From the NCBI GenBank assembly GCA_028287225.1, contig JAQBPZ010000049.1:1-7201 (forward strand): a stretch of DNA of 7,201 nt, read 5' to 3'. The notes under the pieces are model-generated. The model had not been told where the DNA came from, made no database searches, and worked only from the letters and a program-made list of their open reading frames with translations. The translations under genes and the position numbers were made by a program. The DNA is from Gemmatimonadota bacterium (GTDB lineage: Bacteria > Gemmatimonadota > Gemmatimonadetes > Gemmatimonadales > Gemmatimonadaceae). This document shows positions 1 through 5,501 of the stretch, piece after piece; the first letter of the stretch is position 1, and every line of letters begins with the position of its first letter.

Positions 1-2
1 AC

Positions 3-650
3 GGCGCGCCGGTGGCCAATGCCCGCGTGGGCCTGATGGGCTCGAGCGCCGCGACCATCACCCGCTCGAACGGCGAGTTCGTCCTCGATTCCCTGCCGGC
101 CGGTACCCAGGCGCTGGTCGTGCGGCAGCTCGGCTACCAGCCCACGGAGGTGCCCGTGGAGCTCTCGGCGCGATCTCCCGCGCGGGTGACCGTGCGGCTC
201 GGCGCGTTCGTGCCCGAGCTGCCGCCGGTGGAGGTGGTGTCGCGCCGCGACGAAGGGCTGCAGAAGGTCGGCTACCTCCAGCGCAAGCGCACCTCCGCGG
301 GCGGCTACTTCCTCACCCCGGAGCAGATCGAGATGCGCAAGGCGATGCAGTTCACCGACCTGATGCGCTCGGTGCCGGGCATCCAGGTGACGGGGCAGAA
401 TGGACAGGCCAGGCTGACCTCCACGCGCTCGGCGGCGGGCGGCAGTGGCTGCGTCACGGTGTTCGTGGACGGCGCGCAGTGGCAGCAGATCACGCCCGGC
501 GACCTCGACTCGTTCGTGCAGCCCTCGGAGGTCGCCGCGGTGGAGGTCTACAACGGCGCGTCCATCCCACCACAGTTCACCACCGCCGGACAGAGCTGCA
601 GTGCGGTCGTGGTGTGGACGAAGACCCGCGTCATGCAGAGGGGACGATGA
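3..650 (+). CDS. Carboxypeptidase-regulatory-like / TonB plug domain protein, 5' truncated
   Basis: The reading frame is open to the left edge (G-A-P-V-A-N-A-R-V), and that start reads as the middle of a peptidase-regulatory fold, so the GTG at 12 is probably not the real start. The first ~70 residues fit this beta-sandwich: SNGEFVLDSLPAG, then LVVRQLGYQP, then VTVRL. A TonB-receptor plug-like part follows, with LTPEQIEMRKAMQFTDLMRS, VPGIQV, VFVDG and VAAVEVYNG. The protein then ends at VVVWTKTRVMQRGR with no room for a 22-strand barrel. Two cysteines (codons 450-452 and 597-599) flank the last plug section and could form a disulfide in the periplasm. Known: barrel-less proteins of this layout occur in Bacteroidota and Gemmatimonadota. 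Inferred: an envelope protein of unknown ligand. Its stop overlaps the lgt start (ATGA), so the two are probably co-translated. Confidence 0.8.
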   Translation, partial: GAPVANARVGLMGSSAATITRSNGEFVLDSLPAGTQALVVRQLGYQPTEVPVELSARSPARVTVRLGAFVPELPPVEVVSRRDEGLQKVGYLQRKRTSAGGYFLTPEQIEMRKAMQFTDLMRSVPGIQVTGQNGQARLTSTRSAAGGSGCVTVFVDGAQWQQITPGDLDSFVQPSEVAAVEVYNGASIPPQFTTAGQSCSAVVVWTKTRVMQRGR

Positions 651-1474
651 GCACGCCCATCATCCAGCAGAGCGCCGACTGGCACTTCGGGTTCATCCAC
701 CTCACCGGCTTCGGCTTCGCGATGATGTGCGCGTTCGGCATCGCGCACTACGTGTCGCAGGTGGTGCTGCACGAGCGTGGCGACGACCCCGAGATCATGA
801 ACGACGTGACCTTCGCGGCGCTGGTCGGCACGATCATCGGCGCCAAGGTCTACTATGCGATCCTGGTGGGCGACCCGCGCGTGCTGTTCGGCACCGCGGG
901 GTTCGTGTTCTGGGGCGGGTTCCTCGGCGCGGTGACGCTCTGCGCGGCGGTGATCCGCTGGCGGCGGCAGTCGTTCCTTCGCATCGCGGACGGGGCGGCG
1001 GTCGGCATCGCCGCGGGCTACTCCATCGGCCGCACCGGATGCTGGGCGGTGGGCGACGACTTCGGCCGCGTCTGGGATTCCCCGCTGGCCGTCGGCTTTC
1101 CGCACGGCATCCCGCCCACGACCGCGCAGGTGATGCGCCAGCTCTACGGCGCCAACCTGCCGGCGTCGATCCCCGACAGCGCCATCGTGGGGGTGTACCC
1201 CACGCAGCTGCTCGAGGTGGTGCTCGGCTTCGTGATGTTCGTGGTGCTGTGGCGCCTGCGCCGGCATGCGCACGCCGCGGGCTGGCTGTTCGGCGTCTAC
1301 TGCCTGCTCGCCGGTGCGGAGCGCTTCGTCGTGGAGTTCTTCCGCGCCAAGACGGACATGGTGGGCCCGCTCACGTCGGCGCAGATCGTGGCGCTCGCCG
1401 TCGCCGCGGCGGGCGTGCTGCTGCTCACCTGGCGCAGCGGGCCGTCGCGCACGCTCGCCTCGGCGCGTTCATGA
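647..1474 (+). CDS. lgt: Prolipoprotein diacylglyceryl transferase family protein (divergent Lgt)
   Basis: 275 residues. Lgt moves diacylglycerol from phosphatidylglycerol to the lipobox cysteine of prolipoproteins in the inner membrane. Seven hydrophobic segments are visible (about residues 14-38, 56-74, 80-103, 114-134, 184-204, 210-231, 243-261), as in Lgt. The signature region reads GRTGCWAVGDDFG (128-140), with R129 matching the E. coli R143 region. YPTQLLE (184-190) and ERFVVEFFR (225-233) match the C-terminal core with the second essential arginine. The loop that is HGG in E. coli (His103) is FWGG here (88-91), so the histidine is replaced by tryptophan. Start: the ATG at 647 has GAGGGG at 638-643 three bases upstream; the in-frame extension to 479 lies inside the previous gene and is rejected. 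It may be a second, specialised Lgt paralogue serving the neighbouring envelope protein rather than the sole housekeeping enzyme; the sequence cannot settle that. Confidence 0.85.
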   Translation: MSTPIIQQSADWHFGFIHLTGFGFAMMCAFGIAHYVSQVVLHERGDDPEIMNDVTFAALVGTIIGAKVYYAILVGDPRVLFGTAGFVFWGGFLGAVTLCAAVIRWRRQSFLRIADGAAVGIAAGYSIGRTGCWAVGDDFGRVWDSPLAVGFPHGIPPTTAQVMRQLYGANLPASIPDSAIVGVYPTQLLEVVLGFVMFVVLWRLRRHAHAAGWLFGVYCLLAGAERFVVEFFRAKTDMVGPLTSAQIVALAVAAAGVLLLTWRSGPSRTLASARS

Positions 1475-2013
1475 CGCCGCCGCCGACGGCCGCGCGTCCG
1501 GACGCCGGCGAGTACGCGGAGTTCTACGCCCGGTACGTGGCGGCGGTGCCCGAGGGCGACATCCTGACGGCGATGCGCGAGTCCGGCCGCGCGCTGGTGG
1601 ACGCGCTCGCGGCCGAGCCCGAGTCGCGCGGGGGCTTCCGCTACGCGGAGGGCAAGTGGACCATCCGCGATGTGGCCGGCCATCTCGCCGACGCGGAGCG
1701 CATCTTCGCCTACCGCGCGCTGCGCATGGCGCGGGGCGACGCCACGCCGCTGCCCGGGTTCGACGAGAACGCCTATGCGCTGACGGCGGGCGCGGGCGCG
1801 CGCACCATGACGGACCTGGTGGACGAGCTGCGCGTGGTGCGCGAGAGCACGGTGCGGCTGTTCGCGTCGCTGCCCGCGGAGGCATGGCTGCGGCGCGGGG
1901 TCGCGAGCAATGCGGAGATCAGCGTGCGCGCCCTGGCGTACATCGTGGTGGGGCACGGCCTGCACCATCTCGCCGTGCTGCGCGAGCGCTACGGCGTGGC
2001 CACGCCGGCCTGA
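1471..2013 (+). CDS. DinB family (DinB/YfiT-like four-helix) putative metalloprotein
   Basis: 180 residues, all-helical by composition, the normal size for the DinB/YfiT superfamily. Members bind a divalent metal through three histidines; some are thiol transferases or hydrolases, and most have no assigned reaction. The N-terminal motif is KWTIRDVAGHLADAERIF (62-79), with H71 as the first ligand. The C-terminal motif is VVGHGLHHLAVLRERY (159-174), with H162 and H166 as likely second and third ligands. The GFDEN segment (97-101) is also usual for the subfamily. The ATG overlaps the lgt stop (ATGA) and no clear Shine-Dalgarno precedes it, which suggests coupling to lgt translation. A much longer open frame reaches back to 445, but that part is antisense-like, arginine-rich shadow of the upstream genes. 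Substrate unknown. A link to lipoprotein maturation is only positional. Confidence 0.85.
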   Translation: MTPPPTAARPDAGEYAEFYARYVAAVPEGDILTAMRESGRALVDALAAEPESRGGFRYAEGKWTIRDVAGHLADAERIFAYRALRMARGDATPLPGFDENAYALTAGAGARTMTDLVDELRVVRESTVRLFASLPAEAWLRRGVASNAEISVRALAYIVVGHGLHHLAVLRERYGVATPA

Positions 2014-2045
2014 GCTCGGCCAGCCTGCGCCTTGGTGCAGGTTGA

Positions 2046-2079
2046 CTGGTCCGCGCTCGACACGGCTGGCTGGTCCGCG
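2046..2079. repeat. Short direct repeat CTGGTCCGCG
   Basis: The 10-mer CTGGTCCGCG occurs at 2046-2055 and again at 2070-2079, 24 bp apart, in the 143-bp gap between the DinB-like gene and the acetyltransferase. A TAGACT (2091-2096) lies just downstream and could be a -10 element, but no good -35 sits 17 bp before it. The repeat could be a regulator site or chance in GC-rich DNA. Confidence 0.3.
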
Positions 2080-2156
2080 GCGCGGAGCGCTAGACTACCT
2101 GGCTCCTCCGCACGCCAGCATCGCGTCGTCCGTCCCGCGCACCACCGAGCCCCATC

Positions 2157-2660
2157 ATGCCTCCCGCGATCACGCTCCGCGCCGCCACCGCCGCCGACGT
2201 TCCCGAGATCCTGCACTGCATCCGCGGGCTCGCCGAGTACGAGCGGCTGGCCCACGAGTGCATCGCGACGGAGGCGCTGCTGCGCGAATCCCTGTTCGGC
2301 GACGCACCCGCCGCCCAGGTCGTGCTCGCGGATGCGGAGGGCGAGACGGTGGGATTCGCACTGTGGTTCCGCAGCTACTCCACCTTTCTCGCGCGGCCGG
2401 GCATCTACCTGGAGGACCTGTTCGTCTTTCCGGCCTGGCGCGGACGCGGCGTGGGCCGGCAGCTGCTCGCCTTCCTGGCGCAGACCGCGCTCGAGCGCGG
2501 ATACGGTCGCCTGGAGTGGGCCGTGCTGGACTGGAACGAGGACGCGATCCGCTTCTACACCTCGCTGGGCGCCGTGGCGATGAGCGACTGGACCACGTAT
2601 CGCGTGGCCGGGCCGGCGCTCGCCGCACTCGGTGCCGGGCGCGCGAGCGCGGCGCCGTGA
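2157..2660 (+). CDS. GNAT N-acetyltransferase, SSAT (spermidine/spermine or thialysine) type
   Basis: 167 residues, a complete GNAT fold using acetyl-CoA. The N-terminus (ITLRAATAADVPEILHCIRG, 5-24) and AEYERLAHECIATEALL (26-42) match the SSAT-like branch. So do YSTFLARPGIYLEDLFV (74-90), the acetyl-CoA loop RGRGVG (95-100) and the WAVLDWNEDAIRFYTSLGA stretch (121-139). Y134 matches the general acid tyrosine and E86 the conserved acidic residue of this family. Known: SSAT-like enzymes acetylate polyamines or thialysine-type amines; many bacterial ones are uncharacterised. Inferred: a small cytoplasmic amine acetyltransferase. The ATG at 2157 is chosen because it begins exactly at the usual family start; no strong Shine-Dalgarno is seen. 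Its last bases overlap the next gene (GTGA), so it forms a two-gene unit with DUF2461. An alternative frame at 2032-2583 is shadow. Confidence 0.92.
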   Translation: MPPAITLRAATAADVPEILHCIRGLAEYERLAHECIATEALLRESLFGDAPAAQVVLADAEGETVGFALWFRSYSTFLARPGIYLEDLFVFPAWRGRGVGRQLLAFLAQTALERGYGRLEWAVLDWNEDAIRFYTSLGAVAMSDWTTYRVAGPALAALGAGRASAAP

Positions 2661-3394
2661 CGGTCGCCGGTCCGACGGAGTTCGAGGGGTTCGGTCCGGA
2701 CGCGCTGGCGTTCCTGCGCGGGCTGGAGCGGCACAACGAGAAGGCGTGGTTCGAGGCGAACCGCGCGCGGTACCAGGAGTCGGTGCGCGGTCCGCTCGCC
2801 GCGCTGGTGGAGGAGGTGGACGTGCGCCTCGCCACGATCGCACCGGAGATCGTGGGGGATCCGCGCCGCTCCATGTTCCGCATCCACCGCGACGTGCGCT
2901 TCTCCAACGACAAGCGTCCGTACAAGACCAGCGCCGCGGCCTGGTTTCCGCATCGCGACGCGGGCCGCGGCGCGGGCGATGCCGCCGCCGCGCACGGCGG
3001 CGCCGGGTTCTATGTCGACATCGGGCCGACCACCAGCTTCATCGGTGGCGGGATCTGGATGCCGCCTCGGCCGACGCTGGCGCGCGTGCGCGCCGCGATC
3101 GACGAGGATCACGAGACGCTGCGGGCCATCCTCGAGGAGCGGGCGCGCCGCCGGCGATTCGGCGCGCTGTCGCCCGAGGCTCGGCTCACGCGCATGCCGC
3201 GCGGGTACGCGCCGGACCACGACGCGGCGGACCTGCTGCGGTACCAGTCGTTCACCCTGGGCCGCGTGCTGACGGAGCGGGAGCTGTTCAGCCGACGGCT
3301 CCCCGACGTGCTGGCCCGCGACTTCGGCCGGCTCCTGCCGCTGGTGCGCTGGCTGAACGGCGCGCTGGGGCTGCGGACGGCGACTCGACGCTGA
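2657..3394 (+). CDS. DUF2461 (TIGR02453) family protein
   Basis: 245 residues, the usual length for the family. The DUF2461 hallmarks are present in order. FLRGLERHNEKAWFEANR (19-36) carries the N-x-K-x-W-F motif. The strongly conserved RIHRDVRFSNDKRPYKT follows at 75-91. Then come GFYVDI (117-122) and GGGIW (130-134), with RYQSFTL near 195-201. The biochemical role of DUF2461 is not known; proteins of this family occur in bacteria and fungi, and I assign no reaction. The GTG start at 2657 overlaps the stop of the acetyltransferase, and the conserved family start lies just after it. The long frame back to 1910 is rejected because its extra part is low-complexity shadow. The final TGA (3392-3394) touches the edge of the inverted-repeat element, so the element may have inserted exactly at the gene end. 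An insertion of about seven residues (GRGAGDAAAAHGG, 103-115) sits before the GFYVDI strand. Confidence 0.93.
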   Translation: MTVAGPTEFEGFGPDALAFLRGLERHNEKAWFEANRARYQESVRGPLAALVEEVDVRLATIAPEIVGDPRRSMFRIHRDVRFSNDKRPYKTSAAAWFPHRDAGRGAGDAAAAHGGAGFYVDIGPTTSFIGGGIWMPPRPTLARVRAAIDEDHETLRAILEERARRRRFGALSPEARLTRMPRGYAPDHDAADLLRYQSFTLGRVLTERELFSRRLPDVLARDFGRLLPLVRWLNGALGLRTATRR

Positions 3395-3406
3395 CGCATC
3401 CTTCTG

Positions 3407-3446
3407 TGGCAGTGCTGGCCACTCAGTGGCAGTGCTGGTCACTCAG
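3407..3446. repeat. 20-bp tandem duplication in the left arm
   Basis: TGGCAGTGCTGGCCACTCAG (3407-3426) is followed directly by TGGCAGTGCTGGTCACTCAG (3427-3446), with one C/T difference. The right arm has a single copy (complement of 3749-3768). The left arm therefore gained a unit after the two arms arose, or the right arm lost one. Confidence 0.9.
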
Positions 3447-3459
3447 TCGAAGTTGGGGC

Positions 3460-3493
3460 GGATCGTGACGGATTGAAATGGATCACCACGGAT
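3460..3493. other. GGAT array with exact 10-bp phase (mirrored at 3702-3735)
   Basis: GGAT begins at 3460, 3470, 3480 and 3490, once per helical turn. The right arm has the complement ATCC at 3702, 3712, 3722 and 3732, with the same spacing. The three bases that differ between arms fall between the GGAT units, not inside them. Helical phasing plus conservation is what a multi-site protein-binding array would show, for example a transposase or host-factor site. This is inference; no binding protein is identified. Confidence 0.5.
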
Positions 3494-3590
3494 CTGATCC
3501 GTCTCGAAGGACACGGCAATGCACTGCGGCCGGGATGTTTTTGAGGGTGCGGGGCGGCCAGGGTACCACTGCGATATGTCAGTGCGGGGC

Positions 3591-3619
3591 AGCCAGCGGT
3601 GCTGGCTCCGCGAGGAGCC
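3591..3619 (+). other. Two mutually exclusive hairpins at the element centre
   Basis: AGCCAGC (3591-3597) pairs with GCTGGCT (3601-3607) around a GGT loop. GGCTCC (3604-3609) pairs with GGAGCC (3614-3619) around a GCGA loop. The stems share GGCT (3604-3607), so only one can form at a time. The position is close to the centre of the inverted-repeat element. Whether it is transcribed is unknown. Confidence 0.5.
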
Positions 3620-3800
3620 TCGGCGAGTGCAGCTCACCCGGCCCCGCACCCTCCAGACATCCCGGGTCCGCCGAGAGGATGCTGGCATGCGAACAGATCT
3701 CATCCGTGGTGATCCATCTCAATCCGTCGCAATCCGCCCCAACTTCGACTGAGTGGGCAGCACTGCCACAGAAGGATGCATCGTCGCCGCACACCGGCCA

Positions 3801-3829
3801 TTGCGTCTTCGGGATCTATTCGGTATATA
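3801..3829 (+). promoter_or_regulatory. Sigma-70-type promoter for the 3861 gene
   Basis: TTGCGT (3801-3806) and TATATA (3824-3829) are separated by 17 bp, and the -10 stands out as AT-rich in very GC-rich DNA. Transcription would begin near 3836, giving a leader of about 25 bases that contains GGAGG (3851-3855) five bases before the ATG at 3861. The promoter starts only about 20 bp beyond the right end of the inverted-repeat element. Confidence 0.6.
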
Positions 3830-3860
3830 GGCCCGAGTGGCTCACCTGCCGGAGGTCCCC

Positions 3861-4235
3861 ATGCGAATCGCCGCCGATGTCCTCGTCGCCCCCCTGTGGA
3901 TGCCTGCCGAGCAGGGTCGTCGTGCCGTGACGGCCTGCCGGGTGCGGGAGCGACCGCCCCGCTACGAGGATGAGGGCAGCGTGCGGGAGAGTCGCGGTGC
4001 CGTCTCGCTCCCGGGCGGCGCATGGTGGGCGGCGTCGCTGTCCGCGCCACTGGGCCATGGGACAGCCGGAGACGCCGACGTCCGCGTGCGCCTCGGTCGG
4101 CACGGCGCGGGGCGGAGCGACGCGCTGGAGGCGGCGAGCGTGGACCTGCTGGTGAGCGCCGACGAGCTGGACGCCGTGGTGGCGCTGCTCGCCGGCATCG
4201 TCGGCCAGGCGCGCCGCGACGGCGTGCTGCCGTGA
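3861..4235 (+). CDS. Hypothetical protein, unrecognised, 124 aa
   Basis: I do not recognise this protein. The ATG at 3861 is supported by GGAGG at 3851-3855 and by the promoter upstream; the longer frame from 3837 would begin inside the leader and is not preferred. The N-terminus (MRIAADVLVAPLWMP) is mildly hydrophobic but has no signal-peptide or lipobox pattern. The middle is polar (RERPPRYEDEGSVRESRG, 29-46), followed by GGAWWAASLSAPLG (52-65). The C-terminus looks like a helix: SADELDAVVALLAGIVGQAR (99-118). No cysteine cluster, nucleotide-binding loop or DNA-binding motif is seen. Its good ribosome site and promoter favour a real gene. It stands alone between the repeat element and the convergent XRE gene, so context gives no function. 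It could be lineage-specific. Confidence 0.65.
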   Translation: MRIAADVLVAPLWMPAEQGRRAVTACRVRERPPRYEDEGSVRESRGAVSLPGGAWWAASLSAPLGHGTAGDADVRVRLGRHGAGRSDALEAASVDLLVSADELDAVVALLAGIVGQARRDGVLP

Positions 4236-4242
4236 GCGAACC

Positions 4243-4283
4243 ATGAGCCGCGCGCCGGGCGCGCCGGGCGCGCAGCGGCTCAT
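4243..4283. terminator. Shared GC-rich hairpin between convergent genes
   Basis: ATGAGCCGC (4243-4251) pairs perfectly with GCGGCTCAT (4275-4283). The 23-base loop contains GCGCCGGGC twice in tandem (4252-4260 and 4261-4269) and could fold further. It sits between the stop of the 3861 gene (4233-4235) and the stop of the XRE gene (complement of 4280-4282), which it overlaps. No T-run follows on either strand, so a classical intrinsic terminator is not proven. Confidence 0.5.
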
Positions 4284-4504
4284 CGCTCCGCTTCCGCCTC
4301 CGTGAACAGCCGCGAGACGGTGAGGCCGAGGGTGCGCGCGATACGCTCGATGTTGTCGAGGGAGATGTTCGTCTCGCCGCGCTCCACGGCTCCGATGTAG
4401 GTGCGGTGCAGGGCGCAGGCGTCGGCGAAGCGCTCCTGCGAGAACCCCGCGTCGGCGCGCAGCCGGCGGACCGCGCGGCCAAGGTTTTCGCGTAGCGTCG
4501 GCAT
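4280..4504 (-). CDS. XRE-family helix-turn-helix regulator, 74 aa
   Basis: A compact Cro/C1-type DNA-binding protein that is nearly all domain. LRENLGRAVRRLRADAGFSQ (4-23) leads into the helix-turn-helix: FSQERFADACALHRTYIGAVE (21-41), then RGETNISLDNIERIARTLGL (42-61) and a short tail (SRLFTEAEAER). The R-T-Y-I-G-x-V-E-R-G-E-x-N-I-S-L pattern is the one also found in controller (C) proteins of restriction-modification systems, but no restriction or methylase gene is visible here. Start: the ATG at 4504 gives the normal domain start; an in-frame ATG at 4570 would add 22 residues, and neither has a strong Shine-Dalgarno. It is divergent from the ECF sigma gene, with about 200 bp between the starts, and may repress that promoter, itself, or both. 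Small proteins of this type often act as dimers and autoregulate. Confidence 0.88.
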   Translation of the reverse strand: MPTLRENLGRAVRRLRADAGFSQERFADACALHRTYIGAVERGETNISLDNIERIARTLGLTVSRLFTEAEAER

Positions 4505-4545
4505 GCGGAAGGCTCGCGTGCCGACGTGTTTGTCTCTACAGCGTA

Positions 4546-4555
4546 TGACTAGCCA
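4546..4555. promoter_or_regulatory. Near-palindrome TGACTAGCCA, possible operator
   Basis: TGACTAGCCA differs from its own reverse complement at only one symmetric pair. It lies between the XRE start and the sigma gene, three bases before the -35 box at 4559. This is where an operator for the divergent XRE regulator would be expected. No second copy is seen, and short near-palindromes are common, so this is tentative. Confidence 0.3.
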
Positions 4556-4558
4556 CTC

Positions 4559-4587
4559 TTTACATAGCATTTCCTCGCATCTACACT
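4559..4587 (+). promoter_or_regulatory. Sigma-70-type promoter for the ECF sigma gene
   Basis: TTTACA (4559-4564) and TACACT (4582-4587) have a 17-bp spacer inside the most AT-rich stretch of this region (about 4520-4587). The start codon of the sigma gene lies roughly 115 bp further on (4708), leaving a leader of about 115 bases. A fresh promoter here fits the divergent layout with the XRE gene. Confidence 0.6.
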
Positions 4588-4707
4588 GGGAGCCGGCGGG
4601 TGCGCTCGGCGCACCCGCGCACGCCGATCCCTGGAGGCGGACGCGGGCCGATGCCGGCGCGTCCCCCGGATGCACGGGGTCGTGGCGCTCGCAGGGACAG
4701 GTCCCCG

Positions 4708-5322
4708 ATGCAGCTCGTGTCCGGCGCCGGCATCGTCTCCGGCCGCCCGTTCGTCTCCCCGGATCGCGGCTGCGCGTGCGCCGAACGGCCGCCGGGCCAT
4801 GAGGTCGACGTGCTCTTCGCGACGCATGCCGACGAGCTGCGCCGCTATGCACAGCGCATCGTGCGGACGCGCGACGCGGCGGAGGACGTGGTGCAGGACG
4901 TCTTCCTGCGGCTCTGGCTCACGCGTGATCGCGTCGCGATGGGCGGGGCCATCCGCTCGTACCTCTACCTGAGCACCCGGGCCCGCGCGCTCGACGCCGT
5001 GAAGCGTGCGCGGCGCGCGGCGCGTGAGGTGGTCGGCGACGTGCCTGAGGACGTGGCCGAGGGTGCGGCGGGTGCGGAGGAGGGCGTCGGTGTGACAGGT
5101 CTGCCGGGTGATGCCGCCATCGCGGGGGCCGTCGCGCGGGTGCTCGCGGCGATGCCGCCGCGTCAGCGTCAGGTGGCCACGCTGCGGCTGTGCGAGCGTC
5201 GCCCCACGGCGGATGTCGCGCGGGCGCTGGGGATCTCGCCGCGGACGGTGGAGGCGCACGTGGCACGGGCCACGAGGGCGTTGCGCGCGCAGCTGCCGGG
5301 CTTGCTGCATGACGAGCGATGA
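4708..5322 (+). CDS. ECF-family RNA polymerase sigma factor
   Basis: 204 residues from the preferred start. Region 2 runs from VLFATHADELRRYAQRIV (35-52) through DAAEDVVQDVFLRLW (56-70) and SYLYLSTRARALDAVKR (84-100). A linker rich in Gly, Ala and Glu (about 110-140) follows. Region 4 is VLAAMPPRQRQVATLRL (145-161) plus the helix-turn-helix TADVARALGISPRTVEAHVARATRALR (167-193). This is a standard group 4 layout without extra C-terminal domains. Start choice: ATG at 4708 has AGG six bases upstream. ATG at 4651 (223 aa, GGAGG at 4633-4637 but 13 bases away) and GTG at 4600 are possible. The N-terminal extension holds a C-x-C (22 and 24) followed by H31, unusual for the class. No anti-sigma gene (FecR- or zinc-anti-sigma-like) is adjacent, so control may come from the divergent XRE protein. 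Confidence 0.9.
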   Translation: MQLVSGAGIVSGRPFVSPDRGCACAERPPGHEVDVLFATHADELRRYAQRIVRTRDAAEDVVQDVFLRLWLTRDRVAMGGAIRSYLYLSTRARALDAVKRARRAAREVVGDVPEDVAEGAAGAEEGVGVTGLPGDAAIAGAVARVLAAMPPRQRQVATLRLCERRPTADVARALGISPRTVEAHVARATRALRAQLPGLLHDER

Positions 5323-5439
5323 CGCGGCGATGACGCACCGTGTAGGTAGTGCCGGGGGTGTCGCGGTTACATCATCGTGGAGTGGCCCTGGACGCGGCAG
5401 CCCGTCGGGGCCGCTCCTGTGCGCCCACCGACCGTGGTG

Positions 5440-5456
5440 CGCGGTGGCCCACCGCG
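5440..5456. other. 17-bp perfect palindrome in the 5323-5501 gap
   Basis: CGCGGTGG at 5440-5447 and its complement CCACCGCG at 5449-5456 surround one central C. In RNA it would give a 7-bp stem with a GCC loop. It lies 118 bp after the sigma stop and 46 bp before the acetyltransferase start. It could be a terminator for the sigma gene (no T-run follows) or an operator for the acetyltransferase. Nothing else in this 179-bp gap is convincing. A TTTACT at 5484-5489 lacks a -35 partner. Confidence 0.35.
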
Positions 5457-5501
5457 TCCGCCCTCGCAACCGGAACGCCACGCTTTACTTTCCATGTCAT
5501 G

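Larger units (their letters stand above)
3393..3782. repeat. Large inverted-repeat element, MITE-like, no coding capacity
   Basis: A stretch of about 390 bp holds no believable gene but has strong internal symmetry. The left end begins GCATCCTTCTGTGGCAGTGC (3396-3415) and the right end is its reverse complement (3760-3779). Inward, the arms continue through CTCAGTCGAAGTTGGGGCGGAT and on to a shared GGATCACCACGGAT (3480-3493 / 3702-3715). Over 3447-3493 the two arms differ at only three bases, all transitions. A second matched block lies further in (GGGATGT...AGGGTGCGGGG, about 3532-3554 / 3641-3663). The centre has overlapping hairpins. No transposase is visible and no clear target-site duplication flanks it. 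Inferred: a non-autonomous mobile or dispersed structured repeat. Short frames inside it, such as one ending in IRPNFD on both strands, only reflect the inverted arms. Confidence 0.75.

Noticed and set aside
445..1470. Long open frame through the first gene and lgt that joins the DinB-like gene
   Set aside because: Its N-terminal 340 residues are Arg/Ala-rich shadow in another frame of two real genes; only the part from 1471 is family-like.
2042..2096. TTGACT (2042) with TAGACT (2091) as a promoter for the first acetyltransferase
   Set aside because: Spacing is about 43 bp, far from the 16-18 bp needed; no alternative -35 fits.
1910..2656. Extended N-terminus for the DUF2461 gene
   Set aside because: Low-complexity Arg/Pro/Ala sequence overlapping two better genes; family similarity begins just after 2657.
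3443..3752. Two small frames, one per strand, both ending in IRPNFD
   Set aside because: The shared ending is produced by the inverted arms of the repeat element, not by gene homology.
4280..4504. Controller protein of a restriction-modification system
   Set aside because: The sequence resembles C proteins, but no methylase or endonuclease is in the window; kept as a general XRE regulator.
4505..4852. Longer XRE protein starting near 4852 on the minus strand
   Set aside because: The extension is Arg/Gly-rich shadow over the sigma promoter and gene; the domain itself starts at 4504.
4549..5481. 310-codon minus-strand frame opposite the sigma gene
   Set aside because: Arg/His/Pro-rich shadow of high-GC coding DNA with no domain; the sigma factor on the plus strand is clear.
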